From contig NW_026570287.1 in NCBI RefSeq assembly GCF_019649055.1, positions 310,001-374,000 on the forward strand: a stretch of DNA of 64,000 nt, in the 5' to 3' direction. Positions 31,339-44,905 of this stretch are shown here, piece by piece. A model generated the notes under the pieces. That model searched no databases, was not told where the DNA came from, and saw nothing but the letters and a program-made list of their open reading frames with translations. Each line of letters starts with the position of its first letter. Position 1 is the first letter of the stretch. The translations under genes and the position numbers were made by a program. The DNA comes from Paramacrobiotus metropolitanus. Taxonomy: Eukaryota > Tardigrada > Eutardigrada > Parachela > Macrobiotidae.

Positions 31339-34300
31339 CTAAACACGACGGTCAAACGTTTTACTAAGCAAATCGTGCCGCAGTTAGCAATAAGGAAGAA
31401 GCCCATGCAGAAGTGCAAAATAACAGAATTAAAGACATCCACCAAGTGCCGACTGCAAACCGCAAAGCGAAAGCAAATCACAGCACTTGACTTAATGAGC
31501 CATAAGCTGTAAACTCACTGATTTTATGCCACGTTCACCAAGGGAATGGAAGCGAAAATCTTGCTGCAATTTAGCGCCACGAATGTTATAATGGTTTTTT
31601 TTGTTAAGACAATAGATATACAAAATAAAAATCAAAAAGACAAAAAGCCAACAGCCAGAACCGGCAATCCAAGCCACAAGCAAAAGCAGCCCTAATTACC
31701 ACCATGATGGCACCATCCAATATATTTAACGAATTCGTACATAGATAGTTGAGAAAAGATTATCAGAATTCAGAAGATTCAGAATGCAGAAATAAATTCA
31801 ATGAGGACGAGCACAAATTTGAGAGGAGGCCCAAGGGCCCGTGGCCTTTCGAAGCAGATAATAGTTTGCGTAAATTACGCGACGTCATTCAAATTAATTT
31901 ACAATCACCGGTCACTGCACCACGTTATGACATTCACAGTTACGAATACAGAAATTAATGAAGTATGCAGAGCAGGTACAGTGTAAGAGAAAATCAGTGT
32001 AAATTGCACTGAATATATTCTATATAACTGACAGAATTATTAAAAGTGAACGAAGAAAGTTCAAGCTCATGCCAGAAAAAAAAACTTGAAAAAATAAAAC
32101 ACTAAGCGTAAACCAAAACCAAGGACAATTCCACAGCTTCCGATCATCTGCTGAAAAACAAAATGTCACCGCTTTTACAAACCGTGTTCGAGTGTGTGGT
32201 ATGACCATTCTCGTGAACGGTATGACCGTTCTGGTAAACACCGTTCTCCGTCGCCTAGGCCAAAAAATATAACGCTGAATTATTTGCTTTCCTTCTGAGC
32301 GCATCATCGTTCCTCTCTCTCCGCATCCCAATGATAGTGCGGGCGTATCATGAATAATTCATATATATCTATATGTCTGTTTGTTGTAAAACTGAGTTAT
32401 CACCTACATTAAGAAAAGTATTAAGACTGATTACGGATCACGCTGTGATTTATTAGATTTCCGACGAGAAAATAACATTTTCTTGCATCTATCAGTTCAG
32501 GCTGACTGTACTATTCAAACCCAAAAAATTGCTTTGTTTGGAAGACCATCAGACAGATTAAAGTATTCTCTAATGCGAGTATCGTACCAGTCATAATCAG
32601 ATTCGTTAATTTTCACATATTTTTGTGAAATTTTTGTACTATAGATATATAACTATACGTCAACACAAAATTTCATAAAATTTTTCGATAATATTATTGT
32701 TTTAATCAATATTTTCATTTTGTAGTTGCAAGATAACTTTGGTAGCTGCTGCGTTGTGAATAACTCTGTAAAAACAATTCGCACTACGGTTTTCAAAAAT
32801 ATCCATCTAACAGCCCTACTTCAACATAAGTATCTCTGTTACGACAGAAAATGCAAACCGTAATACCAAATAAATATTATAAAAGCTTCAAAAAATAATG
32901 TATTCCTTGAATTCTAATTTCTCCAACCAAGAAATACGTATTACGCTACAGCGAACAATTCCACTTATTCCAATAATCCGTTATCTGCAGTAACTGCTAA
33001 ATAATTCTAGCAAACTGTTTTAAAAAAAGAGGCACCGCGTTACTACTTCGAAGTTAGATTGTCTGAAGTCTAAACTTCGAGCCAGCATTTCTTTACACGC
33101 AAATTGTAGATGTTTTGCTGTCAGCTGTTTACACTACTCTATGGCCATGTGTACTACATGCTTACAACTTTCACTCGGTAAACACCATCTACTAGTAAAA
33201 TTATGAATCAGCGACTACTTTTGCTGAGATTACAGTGTCATCGGCATCCAACAGTTTAAGAAACGCACGTGCTCGACACGCCGAGCAGGCTGTCTGAAAC
33301 TGAGACACACATCAAGTCATCACAACAAATTATTATCGGTAAAGATTTCACAAACTCTAAAAACCCTTTAGGACAAAAACCTTTGTTGTTAGTTGCTTGG
33401 CAATGCCATTTAACAAGAAAGTGCTCAAAAGTTCGGTTTTCCTTATCGAAACCCTGGAAAAAACAGGCTCAGATCCATCGCGCCTCACATCTTGCACTCA
33501 AAAATGGAGCAAAGGATTTATGAATGACTTACCGCAGATCCGTTTCTATCCAGAGGCATTTTTCGTAAGATACCGAATATCGACAGAAATCAAGCAAAAA
33601 TAGGTGCCAAATTGGAGTAACTGGACTACCGAAGCGACGTCCTCGCTATAATAAAACAAATTATTGCAGAATCGCCAACAATATCATGAACTGTAAAAAA
33701 GGCGAAGACCATCAAGAGACCATGCGAGCGAGCAGTTTTAATACCAGCAAAAGACCACTGGCGTAGCTAGATGCATATTGCATACGTACAGTTGGGACAG
33801 TAAAAATGTGTCCGCTAAAGGCTGAACTGCTTTCAGATCTCAAATTGTGACGAATAGGCCTAGCAGACAGACCGCAGATTATTGACTTGTCAATCCCATC
33901 AACGGATGCTGCGTACAGTACTAACCCAAAACGTGCTAGATAGCAAGCAAAAGAAATTGGCGACTGCCGAAGCGATTGTAAATATTTATGACAATTTTCA
34001 GGAAACACTACCGTCCTGTGCAAAACACCTGCGAAACGTTACATAATCCAGATAATCTCTAATTTTACTGTTCTAAATAATACATAAAATCTCCATACAA
34101 TCTACTCCAACGTACAAAAACCGAAAAACGAGACCCATTATTTATGTACGGACTACGGACGCAGTTTCGCTCCAATACCAGAACAGAGGAAGCGGTATTT
34201 CCATTAGTAGGCGTGGCTTGCTACCGCCAGCCGGCTAGGGGAACCAGTGATAAGCGGCAGGCGGATCGTTGCCTTTACGCGTACATGAATCATGCCGCCC

Positions 34301-35118
34301 TAGAGGAGCTTACTAACGATTTCCTAAAATTTACTTACTGTACTTACTTCTTTCTGTAAATTTACTGCTATGATAGTATGATTATCATCAGTTTTCTAGT
34401 AGTTCTAGGACTTACTACTATTTTTCATCATCTACGCCCGGTGATTGTGGACTCGGCTGCTTTTTCCGGGTTTAATAAAATAAGAGCAAACTGCAAACCT
34501 TATCAGTTACAGTGAGTTACTTCTTAATTTTCTAAAAGACGGTTTGTCACCCACTTCAACTTGTAATTAGTTTTAGAGTTTAAGACTAACAATAAAATAA
34601 TGCTGTCATTGAATATTCTTATGTTTTTTGTTATTGTAAGTTGTTTTCTTTTCCCGCTCTGCCTAGTGCCTACTGACCAAAAAATTACAAGCAGGAGCCT
34701 TTTACATATAATTTTTTGGTGTACCTAGTCCTACTACCTAGTACAGTAACTACAGTTTGCCGACTTCTTGAGACTGTTCTGTCACTATGCTAAAGTGCCA
34801 GCTGTGCTGTGACAGTGTGCTCCAGCTCCAGCCTGAGTCGAGTGTCTGACCACCGCCCGCTGCCGTTTAATAGAAGTCGGTCAAGGCAGTTCTTATCAGG
34901 TCAATAAACCCTGCAGTAAAAGTAAGTATCGCGCGTAGGGGGCTGCGGCGTTTGTTTGTGTTTATACTGTAATCCAGTAAATGAGTCTGTAAAGTGTAAA
35001 TCCAGTTTATACAGTTTAAGACTGTATAAAATATAAAGTTTATACAGTAAATCCAAATCAAATCTCTTGTTATCTGTTGTCAGTGTTGTGAGTTGTTTGA
35101 GACAATTTATGCCAGATC
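31339..35118. other. Gene-free stretch; holds the unseen 5' end of TPS-TPP
   Basis: The missing 5' exon and promoter of TPS-TPP should lie here on the minus strand, but I could not choose one. A short frame near 32,180-32,260 reads like an Arg/Ser-rich segment (YDRSGKHRSPSPRPK) but is closed by stops on both sides. From 34,980 to 35,060 short repeats of GTTTATACAGT with a TATAAAAT sit upstream of the C2orf69 gene and could form its core promoter. Confidence 0.4.
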
Positions 35119-36108
35119 TTGTTGCAACAATCGCATGATGTGTCTTGCGTTTTGGATCTAATTCGGGTTCCTACGATTCTTGTAAATGTTGTTGTTCTTG
35201 TAATGCTGCAGCGTTTATCGTTCTCCCTCATCTTGGGCAGTGTTCTGCCTTTAAATATTTATCGCAGCATCATGAACGGCAGCATCGCTCGCGCGACAAC
35301 CGCCGTCACGATCCTACCAGATATTCCTGGATCACCGTCTCGATGCAATGATCTTATAATTTCGGGTCGTTTGAATTCTGGCAAGGCCGTCGTCTACTTC
35401 GGAGGGGACATTCAAGATTTGGAACCTGCGATGGTCTCGAGTGGCTGCTCGGCGTACCTTGCATGGAGTTTAGAGAATACTGCGACGCTGCTATCTAGCA
35501 AGTTCCCCGACCATCTGATTGTGGCCGTACGACCCGCTCGAAAACAGGACCTCGTGTTCAGCTGTTTTGACAATTTTGTGCAGAGCACCGCGGAGATTTC
35601 TCCGTCGGAATATGATCCGCAGTACGGAGCGTCGCAGCACCTAGACAGACTGCTTTCCTCCTTGCAGAATCTGCTACGCAGTACTTTCCAGGAATTGTAC
35701 ATTGTTGGATTCAGTAAGGGATGTGTGATCCTGAATCAGCTTTTACACGAAGCACCGCACATACTGGATAAGGATGGAAGTGCTGGGCTACCTGTTTTAT
35801 CGAAAGTTAAAAAGCTGTATTATCTGGACAGTGGACATGCTTCGACGGTTGATTTCTGGGTGACAGATGATCAGGCCGTTCATGCTTTCGTTAATTTGAC
35901 TTCGCTGGACGCGGTGCATATTTGCAATACGCCGTACCAAACGGAAAGGCCCGGAAGACCATATTATAAACTTCAGCTAAACTTATTTGCTGACATATGC
36001 CGTAATTTGAAAGTACTAAAACAGCAAATTCTTCTTTTCGGCAGCAAACCATTTGATCAAGTAACTCTGGAGGATCATTTTCAAGTTTTGAAATTGTTTC
36101 CGGTGTGA
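35119..36108 (+). CDS. C2orf69: C2orf69 homologue (mitochondrial alpha/beta-hydrolase-like)
   Basis: A single exon of up to 329 aa. Matches to the C2orf69 family include a YFGGDIQDL block, WSLENTATLL near residue 118, CFDNFVQS, the nucleophile-elbow motif VGFSKGC (GxSxG), YYLDSGHAS and TPYQ. The human protein is mitochondrial and its loss causes a multisystem disease; the molecular activity is not established. The first ~50 residues are hydrophobic and could be a targeting sequence; starts at 35,203 (MLQRLSFSLIL) or 35,269 (MNGSIA) are alternatives to 35,119. The final residues (LEDHFQVLKLF) match the family's conserved C-terminus, so the gene is complete. Confidence 0.85.
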   Translation: MLQQSHDVSCVLDLIRVPTILVNVVVLVMLQRLSFSLILGSVLPLNIYRSIMNGSIARATTAVTILPDIPGSPSRCNDLIISGRLNSGKAVVYFGGDIQDLEPAMVSSGCSAYLAWSLENTATLLSSKFPDHLIVAVRPARKQDLVFSCFDNFVQSTAEISPSEYDPQYGASQHLDRLLSSLQNLLRSTFQELYIVGFSKGCVILNQLLHEAPHILDKDGSAGLPVLSKVKKLYYLDSGHASTVDFWVTDDQAVHAFVNLTSLDAVHICNTPYQTERPGRPYYKLQLNLFADICRNLKVLKQQILLFGSKPFDQVTLEDHFQVLKLFPV

Positions 36109-36752
36109 TTTTACGCTCACCTGTTGCGATATCAAGACGGCATATTTTTGTTTGTACATAGTTTTATTCTCTTATAAAGATTCGTCTTTGTGTTAACTAT
36201 ATGCATTGTGATTAATTTGTGATAGAAATATGCACTTGCAACTAATAACAAACGGCACCAGTCGCTCGATGCGATCATGTGTGTAATGTTTGATTATGCT
36301 TCCGCGGGCTGGAAGTTGGAGCCTGGAACTCATAAATCCACCGGCATTTAATTGCTATTTGTTTTTTTTACTGTAGGTTAACAAAGCTTCCTGTGTTCAC
36401 AAACTAGAGTATTTCTTAATACGCAGTACGATATAAAATATTAATGTGCTACACGCAGTACTATAAATGCGTTACATGTATACTGTCAATCAATATATGT
36501 CGACAAAAAATTTATTGTGCAACAGTCGTAACACCAGGATGCTCTACAAGATGTACTACGAGTAGAGTAGTTGTTTAAGTGCAATATGCAGATATCCCGT
36601 ACAATAATCGTATTAATGTATCAATAATAATTTATTCAATTACAAATTCATAATAATGTACTTATTTCTGCCAAATGTTTTTTTTCGGTTTGCGGATACA
36701 GAATGACCGCAAGTCATTTGCGGCTATCGTTTCACTTCACTTAATTCGCACT
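36109..36752. other. Intergenic between convergent genes
   Basis: Contains the 3' flanks of C2orf69 (+) and the Gly-rich gene (-). No gene seen. Confidence 0.6.
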
Positions 36753-37897
36753 TCACCTTCGTCGAGCTCTGGTGGTGGTGGTTGTTTGGCGACGCGAATT
36801 CGCGATCGAAGGCAGTAAGCCATTGTTCACTAACACCTGATTGACCAAAAGCTGAACCTCTGCATTACTGACACAATTGGGTCCGGTGCCGACACCGCCT
36901 TTCGTTCCGCATCCGACATCTCCATCCGTCGGTGGAATTGGAAGCGGAGGAAGTTCAGTTACACTCCGAGTTATTGTCGGCGGCCTGGGCATGCCTGGAG
37001 GATTCGCTGGTTCAACCACCGGCGGTCTTGGGCGGTGTGGATGCCGAGGTCGATGTTTATCCGCGGTCGCCTCCTTCCCCGGCTTGTCTATTTCTCGTCC
37101 GGTGTCCGGCTTTTCTTGATGACCCTTATCGGACGGTTTTCCTAATAACGCGTCCGCGGTGGGTAAAGGACGATCCGGGCGCACATTCGGCTTTGCCAAT
37201 GGCTCAGCGGGACGGATTTGCCCTCCTTTAGAAACTTCGCCGGTGGTCCCCGGGAGTGGACCAGCCGGTCGGCTGCCGCTTGCTGCATGTGGAGCAGGCG
37301 GTGCACTGGCTGGTGGGCCAAAAGATGGAACATTCGGTGCCGGTATACCGAGAGACGGTCGACTTTGCGCGGGCGCGCCACCTTGGGGATCAGCTGCTGG
37401 TTGTGATTGTTGCGGTGCGCTTGGGGCAGGTGCCGCTTGTTGTGGCGCACTGGGTGCAGGAGCCGAAGAAGCGGGTGCTGATGGAGCTGATTGCGCAGGC
37501 GCGGCCCCGGAAGCTCCACCGGCAGGCGCACTGGGTGCTCCACCAGCAGAAGCGATGGCTCCGCCCCCGCCAGCTGCGGCGACACCTCCGCCACTCCCAC
37601 CACTGCCTCCTACAGACCCACCACCTCCTCCATGCCCTCCACCACCTCCTCCTCCACCACCACCTCCTCCATGACCTCCACCACCGCCTCCCCCTCGCTG
37701 AGCCGATACGTAACCTGAAAATATCCTTATCAGTTTCACCTCTGCGGATTGACTGGTATCGTTCAGAAAAAATAATATTATAACACGATCAACATCCACT
37801 TGCCGGGCGTAATCTCTTTACCTGCATTTTTGTTGAACACCACCAGAATTACGATGGAAATACGAATTCCCGACAAGAACATTATGGATAGCATCAT
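36753..37897 (-). CDS. Secreted Gly/Ala/Pro-rich low-complexity protein
   Basis: Exon 1 is 37897-37822 (MMLSIMFLSGIRISIVILVVFNK, signal-like) and exon 2 is 37714-36753; donor GTAAAG, acceptor TTTTCAG, phase 1. The spliced join gives a signal cleavage site at VSA/QRGGG. The mature ~315 residues run as a GGGGHGGGG block, an Ala/Ser/Pro/Gln block (APSAPQQ repeats), a Pro/Lys/Asp-rich block, a short ordered-looking segment VSNAEVQLLVNQVLVNNG, and a Thr/Arg-rich tail. Resembles extracellular structural or adhesive proteins by composition only; no family assigned. The region is far more G+C-rich than its surroundings. Confidence 0.7.
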
Positions 37898-40344
37898 AAT
37901 AAATCAGACGTCGTGTTGCATGCGATAAATATCACTCATACTGTACAAGTGTCGCCTATATCGACGGTCCGGTGCGGCCGTTCGTTCCAGGTTTTCCGGA
38001 ACGTTTTTATAAAAATATGTTTATGCACAAGGCTAGCACAGGCTACAAAGCTCTAAAGCTTAATTATCGGCCAAATAACAATTGTAAATTCCGTTTGCTT
38101 TGCAATGAAACTCGCGTATTCGTTAATCAGAATTTTATATTTGAATATGATTAGGTAATATACATATAGACACGAGACTTGAGAATTAAAACGAGTACGA
38201 GTACTTCATTTAAAAATTGCATGCGTAAGTGCAGACTAATGATTATGAGCGAGCAGAGAATTCTATGCGTGTTGAAGAAATTACGCATAATAATGCTGGT
38301 AGACATTGGAAGTTTTATGTATTTGTGGATTATGCCGACGCTTAGTGATGAACAAATAGGTATCTAACGATATTTAAAGTATCATTGCTCGATCATGGTT
38401 CCGTTTGTGGTGGAAAGAAACAACCTCAGGGCTCTAAGAAGAAACCTGCATAATAATTATTCGCAATCTGTTATACGTATGATGTTATTGCGCTCATACT
38501 TATGGTTGGTTAACCCTCCAACGCTCACTACCCGAACGTTGGATCGGAAAAATTACGCTGGATTATAAAGCCTGCACAGAAGCGTATACAGGTTTGTGAA
38601 GTTGTAAACAACATCCTGTCCAGTGACAAATTGTGACGTTTTGCTTCCGCATACATTTCTGAAAAGATTGAGCGGGAAATGCCTGAATTAATCGATTTTG
38701 AGAGGTAAATGCATGTGCAAGCACAAGGTACAACAGGCGCTCAAGTGACCACATGCATGAGGTAACATACTCGTATTTACATACAGTCTGCAAAATTAGT
38801 GCCTACCCTGGTGTGTGAAGCAGCGACTTTTTAATCTTTTTTTTAGTTTAGTTCTTCTTCACTTACATTGTGCAAAATATAATTACATTTCCTCAACGTT
38901 TTGGCGTGTAAAGTCGTCATCGTGGTGCTGTAAATATTATTCGTACCGTAATTGTGCAAAAGCCCTCAAAATTTTCTTGAAGGACTTTATGTTACGCGTA
39001 TTTTTGGTACCAACTTATATTGAATTAATTAAATCTTCCCTTCTGTAGTACTAGAAGAATTTCATTTAAGACAAAAAAGGGTTAACAATTTCCTCGTCGT
39101 AAGTACACCTGTTAAAAACGCGCTCAAAACCAAAAAAGCCATTGCATCCTGGCCGTGATCCTATCATTCGGTTTTCCCGGCCGCACTTTTGAGGTAGAAG
39201 TATCAATAAGTTGAACAATACGATCATAAATTAATAATATGCCATTAATCGTTAGGACATAGCGGACTCTAGATTTGGCAGATCTGTTAAAATAATTCAC
39301 AGAGTATACACTCTACATAGATCGACATAATTTCCGAAATGATAAGCTTCTGTTTGATCGTTTATAAAATGTTTGATCGTTTATAATTTATAGCTAAAAA
39401 ACAGCAGGTGAGTCAAATGTATACCGTATACATACACAGATATACTGTATATCAGTCGTAGTAGTAGCTCGTCATGTCTAAATTTGTGCTGAATAATATC
39501 ACATCTACCTAGACATAGAAGTATATATTAAATAGATATTTATATCGGCAAAGTGTTTTGACACCATTCACGAAGAATCATTCCTCCTTTAGTCTGCCTT
39601 TCGGGCCAGTTCGTTATCTCTTGTAGCATTTACAAATTGTAGGTGTAATTATGTAATATAGCTCATGTAATGATAATAGTGACGTTTAGCTTTATTGTTA
39701 TTTAAATCTTGTGTATTGCGCTTTTTAACATTTATGCGGAGAAGATGACTCGTTTATGTAAGGGCAGTTTTTATATCATATAATATTAATGTTGTATGAC
39801 AAAGGCCAGAATGCTGTATGTGTGGGACAGGAAACCATAATCGCCGTGATACTTAATAATACTCATATTTATCTATGCATCTGACAAAATGACCTTCATC
39901 TTTTCCTCGGAAAATGCTCATATTGACACATAACGCATATAAGTAATCATTATTCCAGCAGAGTTGTTACGCATACATGACCCGCTACGAGCATATAGCA
40001 GCGAGTTGCTTTCCCAGTTGACAGTGTTCTATAGCCAAAAGGGAATCGCCGGCATCAGGATTGTCGACAAATTCCGTCAGCGCAGAGTACATACAGCCGA
40101 ATAGATCGATAATTTCCGCTTGAGCTATCCCAAAATAATTTCAACTCTACAATAGCCAACAAGTTTCTGTACGTGCCTACTCTAACCTGATGTGGCTGTG
40201 CCAGCTAACAAATTACTGGGCTATATCCTGTGCTTATCAATCTAAACGACTTGTGGCTGGCGGAAGTTGAAAAAGGCTCCTGTTGGCAACTGGCGGGAAC
40301 AAGGCTGCGCTGGCGCTTAACACTCAGGCTATATGTTGCGTGCC
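37898..40344. other. Intergenic, nothing recognised
   Basis: A+T-rich with only short scattered frames. No repeats of the left cluster, no tRNA-like structure noticed. Confidence 0.5.
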
Positions 40345-40352
40345 TATATAAA
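40345..40352 (+). promoter_or_regulatory. TATA box, probable TMEM200-like promoter
   Basis: TATATAAA at 40345-40352, 440 bases upstream of the ATG. It is the best TATA match on this side; the 5' UTR would be long or contain an intron. Confidence 0.35.
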
Positions 40353-40792
40353 CACCAGCATATATACACATGCTGCAAGTTAGGCTATTGGTTTCCCTTT
40401 TCCTCTTCCGCTGCTGCTGCTGGGCTACTGTTGGTGTCGTTCCCCGTTTTATATTTTCAGTAGTTAGCCCAAGCAGCTTACCTCTTCCTGCTTATTTTTT
40501 CTCAAAGTTTATACTTGTAATTCGATACATTGTCAACCCACTCGTCCAATTTACTGGATCATAATGGATAGGATAATGCTTGATTATGCAGCTGGCTCTT
40601 GTGTTGACAAAGTGTGCATCCAATCATGACGCACTATGTTTGTCGTTTCGATTTTGCGCACATATGGCTTGGAGAGTTTTCTTAAAGGCCGGATTAAGGC
40701 TATATGCTCTCGACAATATCAGCAGTCGTTTTTTAATCCTGTGATTCTGCTGTCATTTTTTTTCCAAATCTAGAGTTTTTTTTATTTTGGCT

Positions 40793-43192
40793 ATGGACCA
40801 CTTCCGATTAAAGCGCTACAACATCCAAGCTCTTCCCAAAGCGTTACGCCGGCAGTTGGCGCCGCGCCCCGGCCACATCGAGCCGGGATTGCCCTCGAAG
40901 ACGAAATTGGTGCGAGTCCGTGTGGATCGCGCCTGCTTGTGGTCGGCATGCAAAAGCACATCGTTAGCCATCGTGCTGATACTAATTGGCGCTACGATGG
41001 CGGTAATTGGCTTCTATGCACCGGCACTGTCTTCCCGTGATCTTGTAATTGGCAATAGCACCGTCACCACGGTGGATGCCGCCATGCACTGGCATCTCAA
41101 AAATCTCACCTACGTTGGACCGGCTTTCATGGGGCTGGGCTGTGTGATAATTGTGGCGATCTGTGTGATGACATTTGAAGCGCGCGATAAAGCCGCGAAA
41201 ATCTGTCCGGAAGATCCGCTGAAGCCGGTCAAGGATGATTTATATGTCAACGTAATCAAGAATATTGTTAGGAAATACAGCGCGCTGCCTAAAGGTGAGG
41301 ACAGGGATTTTTCTTCAGTCGTCATTTGGGGTAGCCAACATGCGCGTACTAAGTTTCCCAAAAAGAACGCATTTTCGTGTCGTACTCCGTGTATTCGTGA
41401 CAAACAGAATTTTGTGCTATTCCATGATAAATAATTACGAACGTAACATTCATATACAATTACAAATAATTAATCGGTACTAAAAATACATACAAGAAAT
41501 ACATACGTCAAAACGTTACATAGAACAACACACCCAACAAGTTTCCAACAGACACCGCCTCTAGGTAATCCCTCTTATAATATTCTAGCGGGTTTGCCAT
41601 AAACAATTACACACGTGCGTGTGCCGCCTTACACCCACGGGTGTGATATCCCAGGCAATGACGCATTAGACTGTACTACGAGCCGTTAAAATAAAATCAA
41701 AGCAAAGCAGTATTAATAATCCTTTAGCACTCCTAACCCGAATATGCTTTATACCTGCGCGCATTATTGTCGCCATAATATAATAACAATGTAATATATA
41801 ATTCGTGACCTTATTCTGAAACCGCCAGTTTCGCAGTTTGCACTTAACAAAAACGTTACATTTGGTTCAATGCGCTTAAATTTGATGATAACTGCAAATT
41901 ATCATAAATTTAAGACTTAATACTTACTCAGTTTTCAAAAATCTGGTTTTTTTTACAATATATCTGTACATGTTCGTGCGCATCATAAAAACGACGTGGA
42001 AGCAAAAACAGTAACGCAACAAAACAAAAACCGTTCAGTATGGACAAACACTCTAACATAGTTGAACACAGTTTTATATATAAAAGTTTTATTATATATA
42101 TATATAATTATGGGAATCAGTGAGCAGCACTCCATGGATGAAGTAGATTGTAGTCATAATCAGAAACAAATTCAAACAACATACAGAAATATAGATGTAA
42201 CCATTTGAATATTAATGACAAATTGCCATAGCATTAAATTATTAATGCTTGCATAACATAAAAGTGCCAATGCGGACTAAACCAGTAATCAAAGCAAAAT
42301 GTACGTTGGCCTCTAAGTACCTAACTCGCTCTGTACAGTACAATTCGGCTAAATTGCAGGTTTCGTTGATTCTGTTCCCAATCTGAAATCTGCACTGTGT
42401 GGTCTAGTAATATCGTCGCGCACTTACAGATTACATAACAAAATAGCGCGTCCTGTAGTGACGTATAGTGAGTTCGATCATTTGCAAAGACATTTTTTAT
42501 CTGTAAATGCGCAACGGCGCAGCTACTTGCATGTTGATTACGACTTATGCACATACAAATACGAACCGAAATTAAATAGTACTCGTATACAAAGCAACAG
42601 AAATATTAGGAATAAAATTCGATTCTCTTTTTTAGTATCGGTGCAGTTCAATGAATCGAACCTTCCCTACGAAGACACGAAACTTTTACCCTCTCCCCCA
42701 GGCGCTCAACCCGAGATCAACACCCCACCAGGTCACCTTCTGGAAAAACCTGTCGATTCGCCATTAGGCGTGCGCAGTCTATCCGAGCCATGCTTTCCTC
42801 AGAGCTTCCTGGCCGATGCCCGCACGCAACTTCCTCTTGTACAGATTGCTCCTCTGGGTGGCACAGCACGCAGTCCGCCGGAGTCGGCAGCAGCCGTCGT
42901 GGTGGAAGCCGGTGCACCCGCTGTGCCGCCGTTCAAGGCCAATAACAGCGCCGCTTCCGACAGCAGTTCAGCTGTTTCCGTGTCGCAGCATCCTGTCGGA
43001 ACGTCATTAGCATTTACCGCCAGCATTAGTAATCTGTCCTTACATAATCTCCGGAGGGGTTCCCTGTTGACGACGTACGGCATCAGTCCGCAGAGGCCGG
43101 CGGTTGCGGGGGAAACCGTGGCTGACGTGCATCCCTTTCCGCAAATGTACAGTCATCTCCCACTACGCTCCGACTCCCCGGCGGGATTCTAA
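40793..43192 (+). CDS. TMEM200-like two-pass membrane protein
   Basis: Exon 1 is 40793-41294, exon 2 is 42636-43192 (donor AAAG|GTGAGG, acceptor TTTTTTAG|TA, phase 1), 352 aa. A basic N-terminus is followed by membrane segments at about residues 54-76 and 108-127. The block VGPAFMGLGCVIIVAICVMT followed by EARDKAAKI matches the TMEM200 signature (LGPFTMGIG...ENRDKETKI). The long C-terminal tail is disordered and Pro/Ser-rich, but ends with SISNLSLHNLRRGSL, like the conserved TMEM200 C-terminus. The biochemical role of the family is unknown. The assignment to TMEM200 A, B or C is not attempted. Confidence 0.75.
41295..42635 (+). other. Intron of the TMEM200-like gene
   Basis: A 1341-base intron. 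Open frames on both edges are read-through artefacts. Contains an (AT)n run near 42,085-42,105 and no nested gene. Confidence 0.75.
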
Positions 43193-44905
43193 TACTCTGT
43201 AGTGTGCAGATCTTTGTACATGGCCAGGAGCAATACAATCAAAATGTGTTTAAGTTTTGTTACAAAACAGTGCGAACATAGACTGACTTAATACTATGCG
43301 CACGCTGATCGATGTCGAAATTGCAGTATATTAGAGCTTTAATTTGACATTTTATTTATACGTTCAAGTATGTATGAGTGAAGTATTGAAACGGTGTAAT
43401 ATTAAAAGGAACTACGAAGATGCTGCGGAGCGGAGCTCACGTAACCATATGTCTAACTTTCCGTTTATTCACTGACGCATCCTGGATTCAAAGTTTCCGC
43501 TTTATCGTTTGTACATAGGCATACGCATTCAAAATCACTGTAATACAAAGGTCACCGTTAACGAGCTTAAAATCCGAAGAACGGCGTATTGACCAATCAC
43601 GTCTGTATGAATTTACATTCATATTCAAATTAAGTTGCGTGTCTCCAAAAGACGCATGATGACTGTAAATCGATTTGAGCAAAAAAATAAATTGCAAAAT
43701 CAAGATAGATGGCTCTTAACCGTCTTTGGAGCGCATTAAAGGCATACTAGTACTTGCTACAGGGTGATACCACGGCACAATACTACACTACGTAGTGTAG
43801 TGTAATGCCTTGGTGATACGAATAGCGTCGCCGCCGGCCCGGAATGTGTGTTTACAGGCACATTGGATTTGTGACCTTAGTGGCTTGTATTTGCGTGGGA
43901 AATTGATGAAAGAGCCTGGGGATATATGAGATCTAAATTTAGGGAGAACTGTACGTAGAGCGCCGATCGATGGAAGATCAAGTTCAGCAGCTGTTAGCGA
44001 CACACACCAGTTTCCACCCGGTCGGACCCAGGTCCCGGCTGCGTTGCCGGGAACGCGCATTCTTGCGTCTCCAATAAAACTTTACAACTGCAGTGATGCG
44101 AAAAACCATTAACGCAGGAATAAAATCGACTAAACAGTGGTTTTACATTGACTAGTCGCGATAAGTGCATATTGAAATGGCGTACACTGACCTCGTCCAT
44201 TAATCGATAATTAAGAGCCAGGAATTCCTTCATATATCATAATTCTAGTCAATAATTTCCAAGTTTTATCACTTGCTCGCATTAAATATTCATTTGCATC
44301 GCCTAAATATGCGTTCTATTCCCGATAGCTAATTTTTGATAAACGCTGAATAAAAAACATACAAGTACAGATAGGAAGTGGATAGACCGTATAATATTGT
44401 CTACTGTAGCTTGTGCATAAATTCAACATTCTAATCATCTGCAATAGAAGATTGACCTTTGTCCGTAGTTTCTTGAGATTCTTTATAAGATTGCAATAAA
44501 AACAAGATGCAAGTGCTGATAAATTTACCGTCATGATAGAGAAGGCAGTTAAAGAACTACCAGGAATTAAGGCTTGCCATGGTGGTTGTCGATTAAATTA
44601 GTGAATGCAGCTGACAAATGAAATCTCCAAGCCATATAATTATACCATTTACCTATCTTTATTTCGTTGATGCTGTGTATTAGGCATTATGCATTAAGGT
44701 ACACTGCATAGTTTTTAAATGTAATCATTTTTTACGTTAAATATTTTAAGCGTTTTTGCTGGATTTGTCTTGGCCGATTAAATTTGGGCTGGGCAGTAAG
44801 ACTGTAACCGCTGTGAGTTTTGGGTAGTCGCGTTCGACTAGTTTAAGTACAATTGCTGATTGTATTTCTTTTCTTAATGAGATCAGTACATTAAGGTCAA
44901 TTACC
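43193..44905. other. Intergenic with one G+C-richer patch
   Basis: Around 43,830-44,060 the composition rises and a minus-strand frame of ~90 aa (GTWVRPGGNWCVSLTAAEL) is open. I do not recognise it and no splice partners are obvious, so it is not called as a gene. Confidence 0.35.

Noticed and set aside
32140-32330. Arg/Ser-rich segment like an SR protein
   Set aside because: Under 40 codons between stops, without an RRM or splice partners.
34140-34340. Possible tRNA or small RNA in a G+C-richer patch
   Set aside because: No cloverleaf or B-box (GGTTCGAATCC-like) could be found.
37159-37783. Plus-strand frames of 171-175 codons, Gly/Pro/His-rich
   Set aside because: Shadows of the Gly/Ala/Pro-rich gene on the minus strand, which has signal peptide and matched splice sites.
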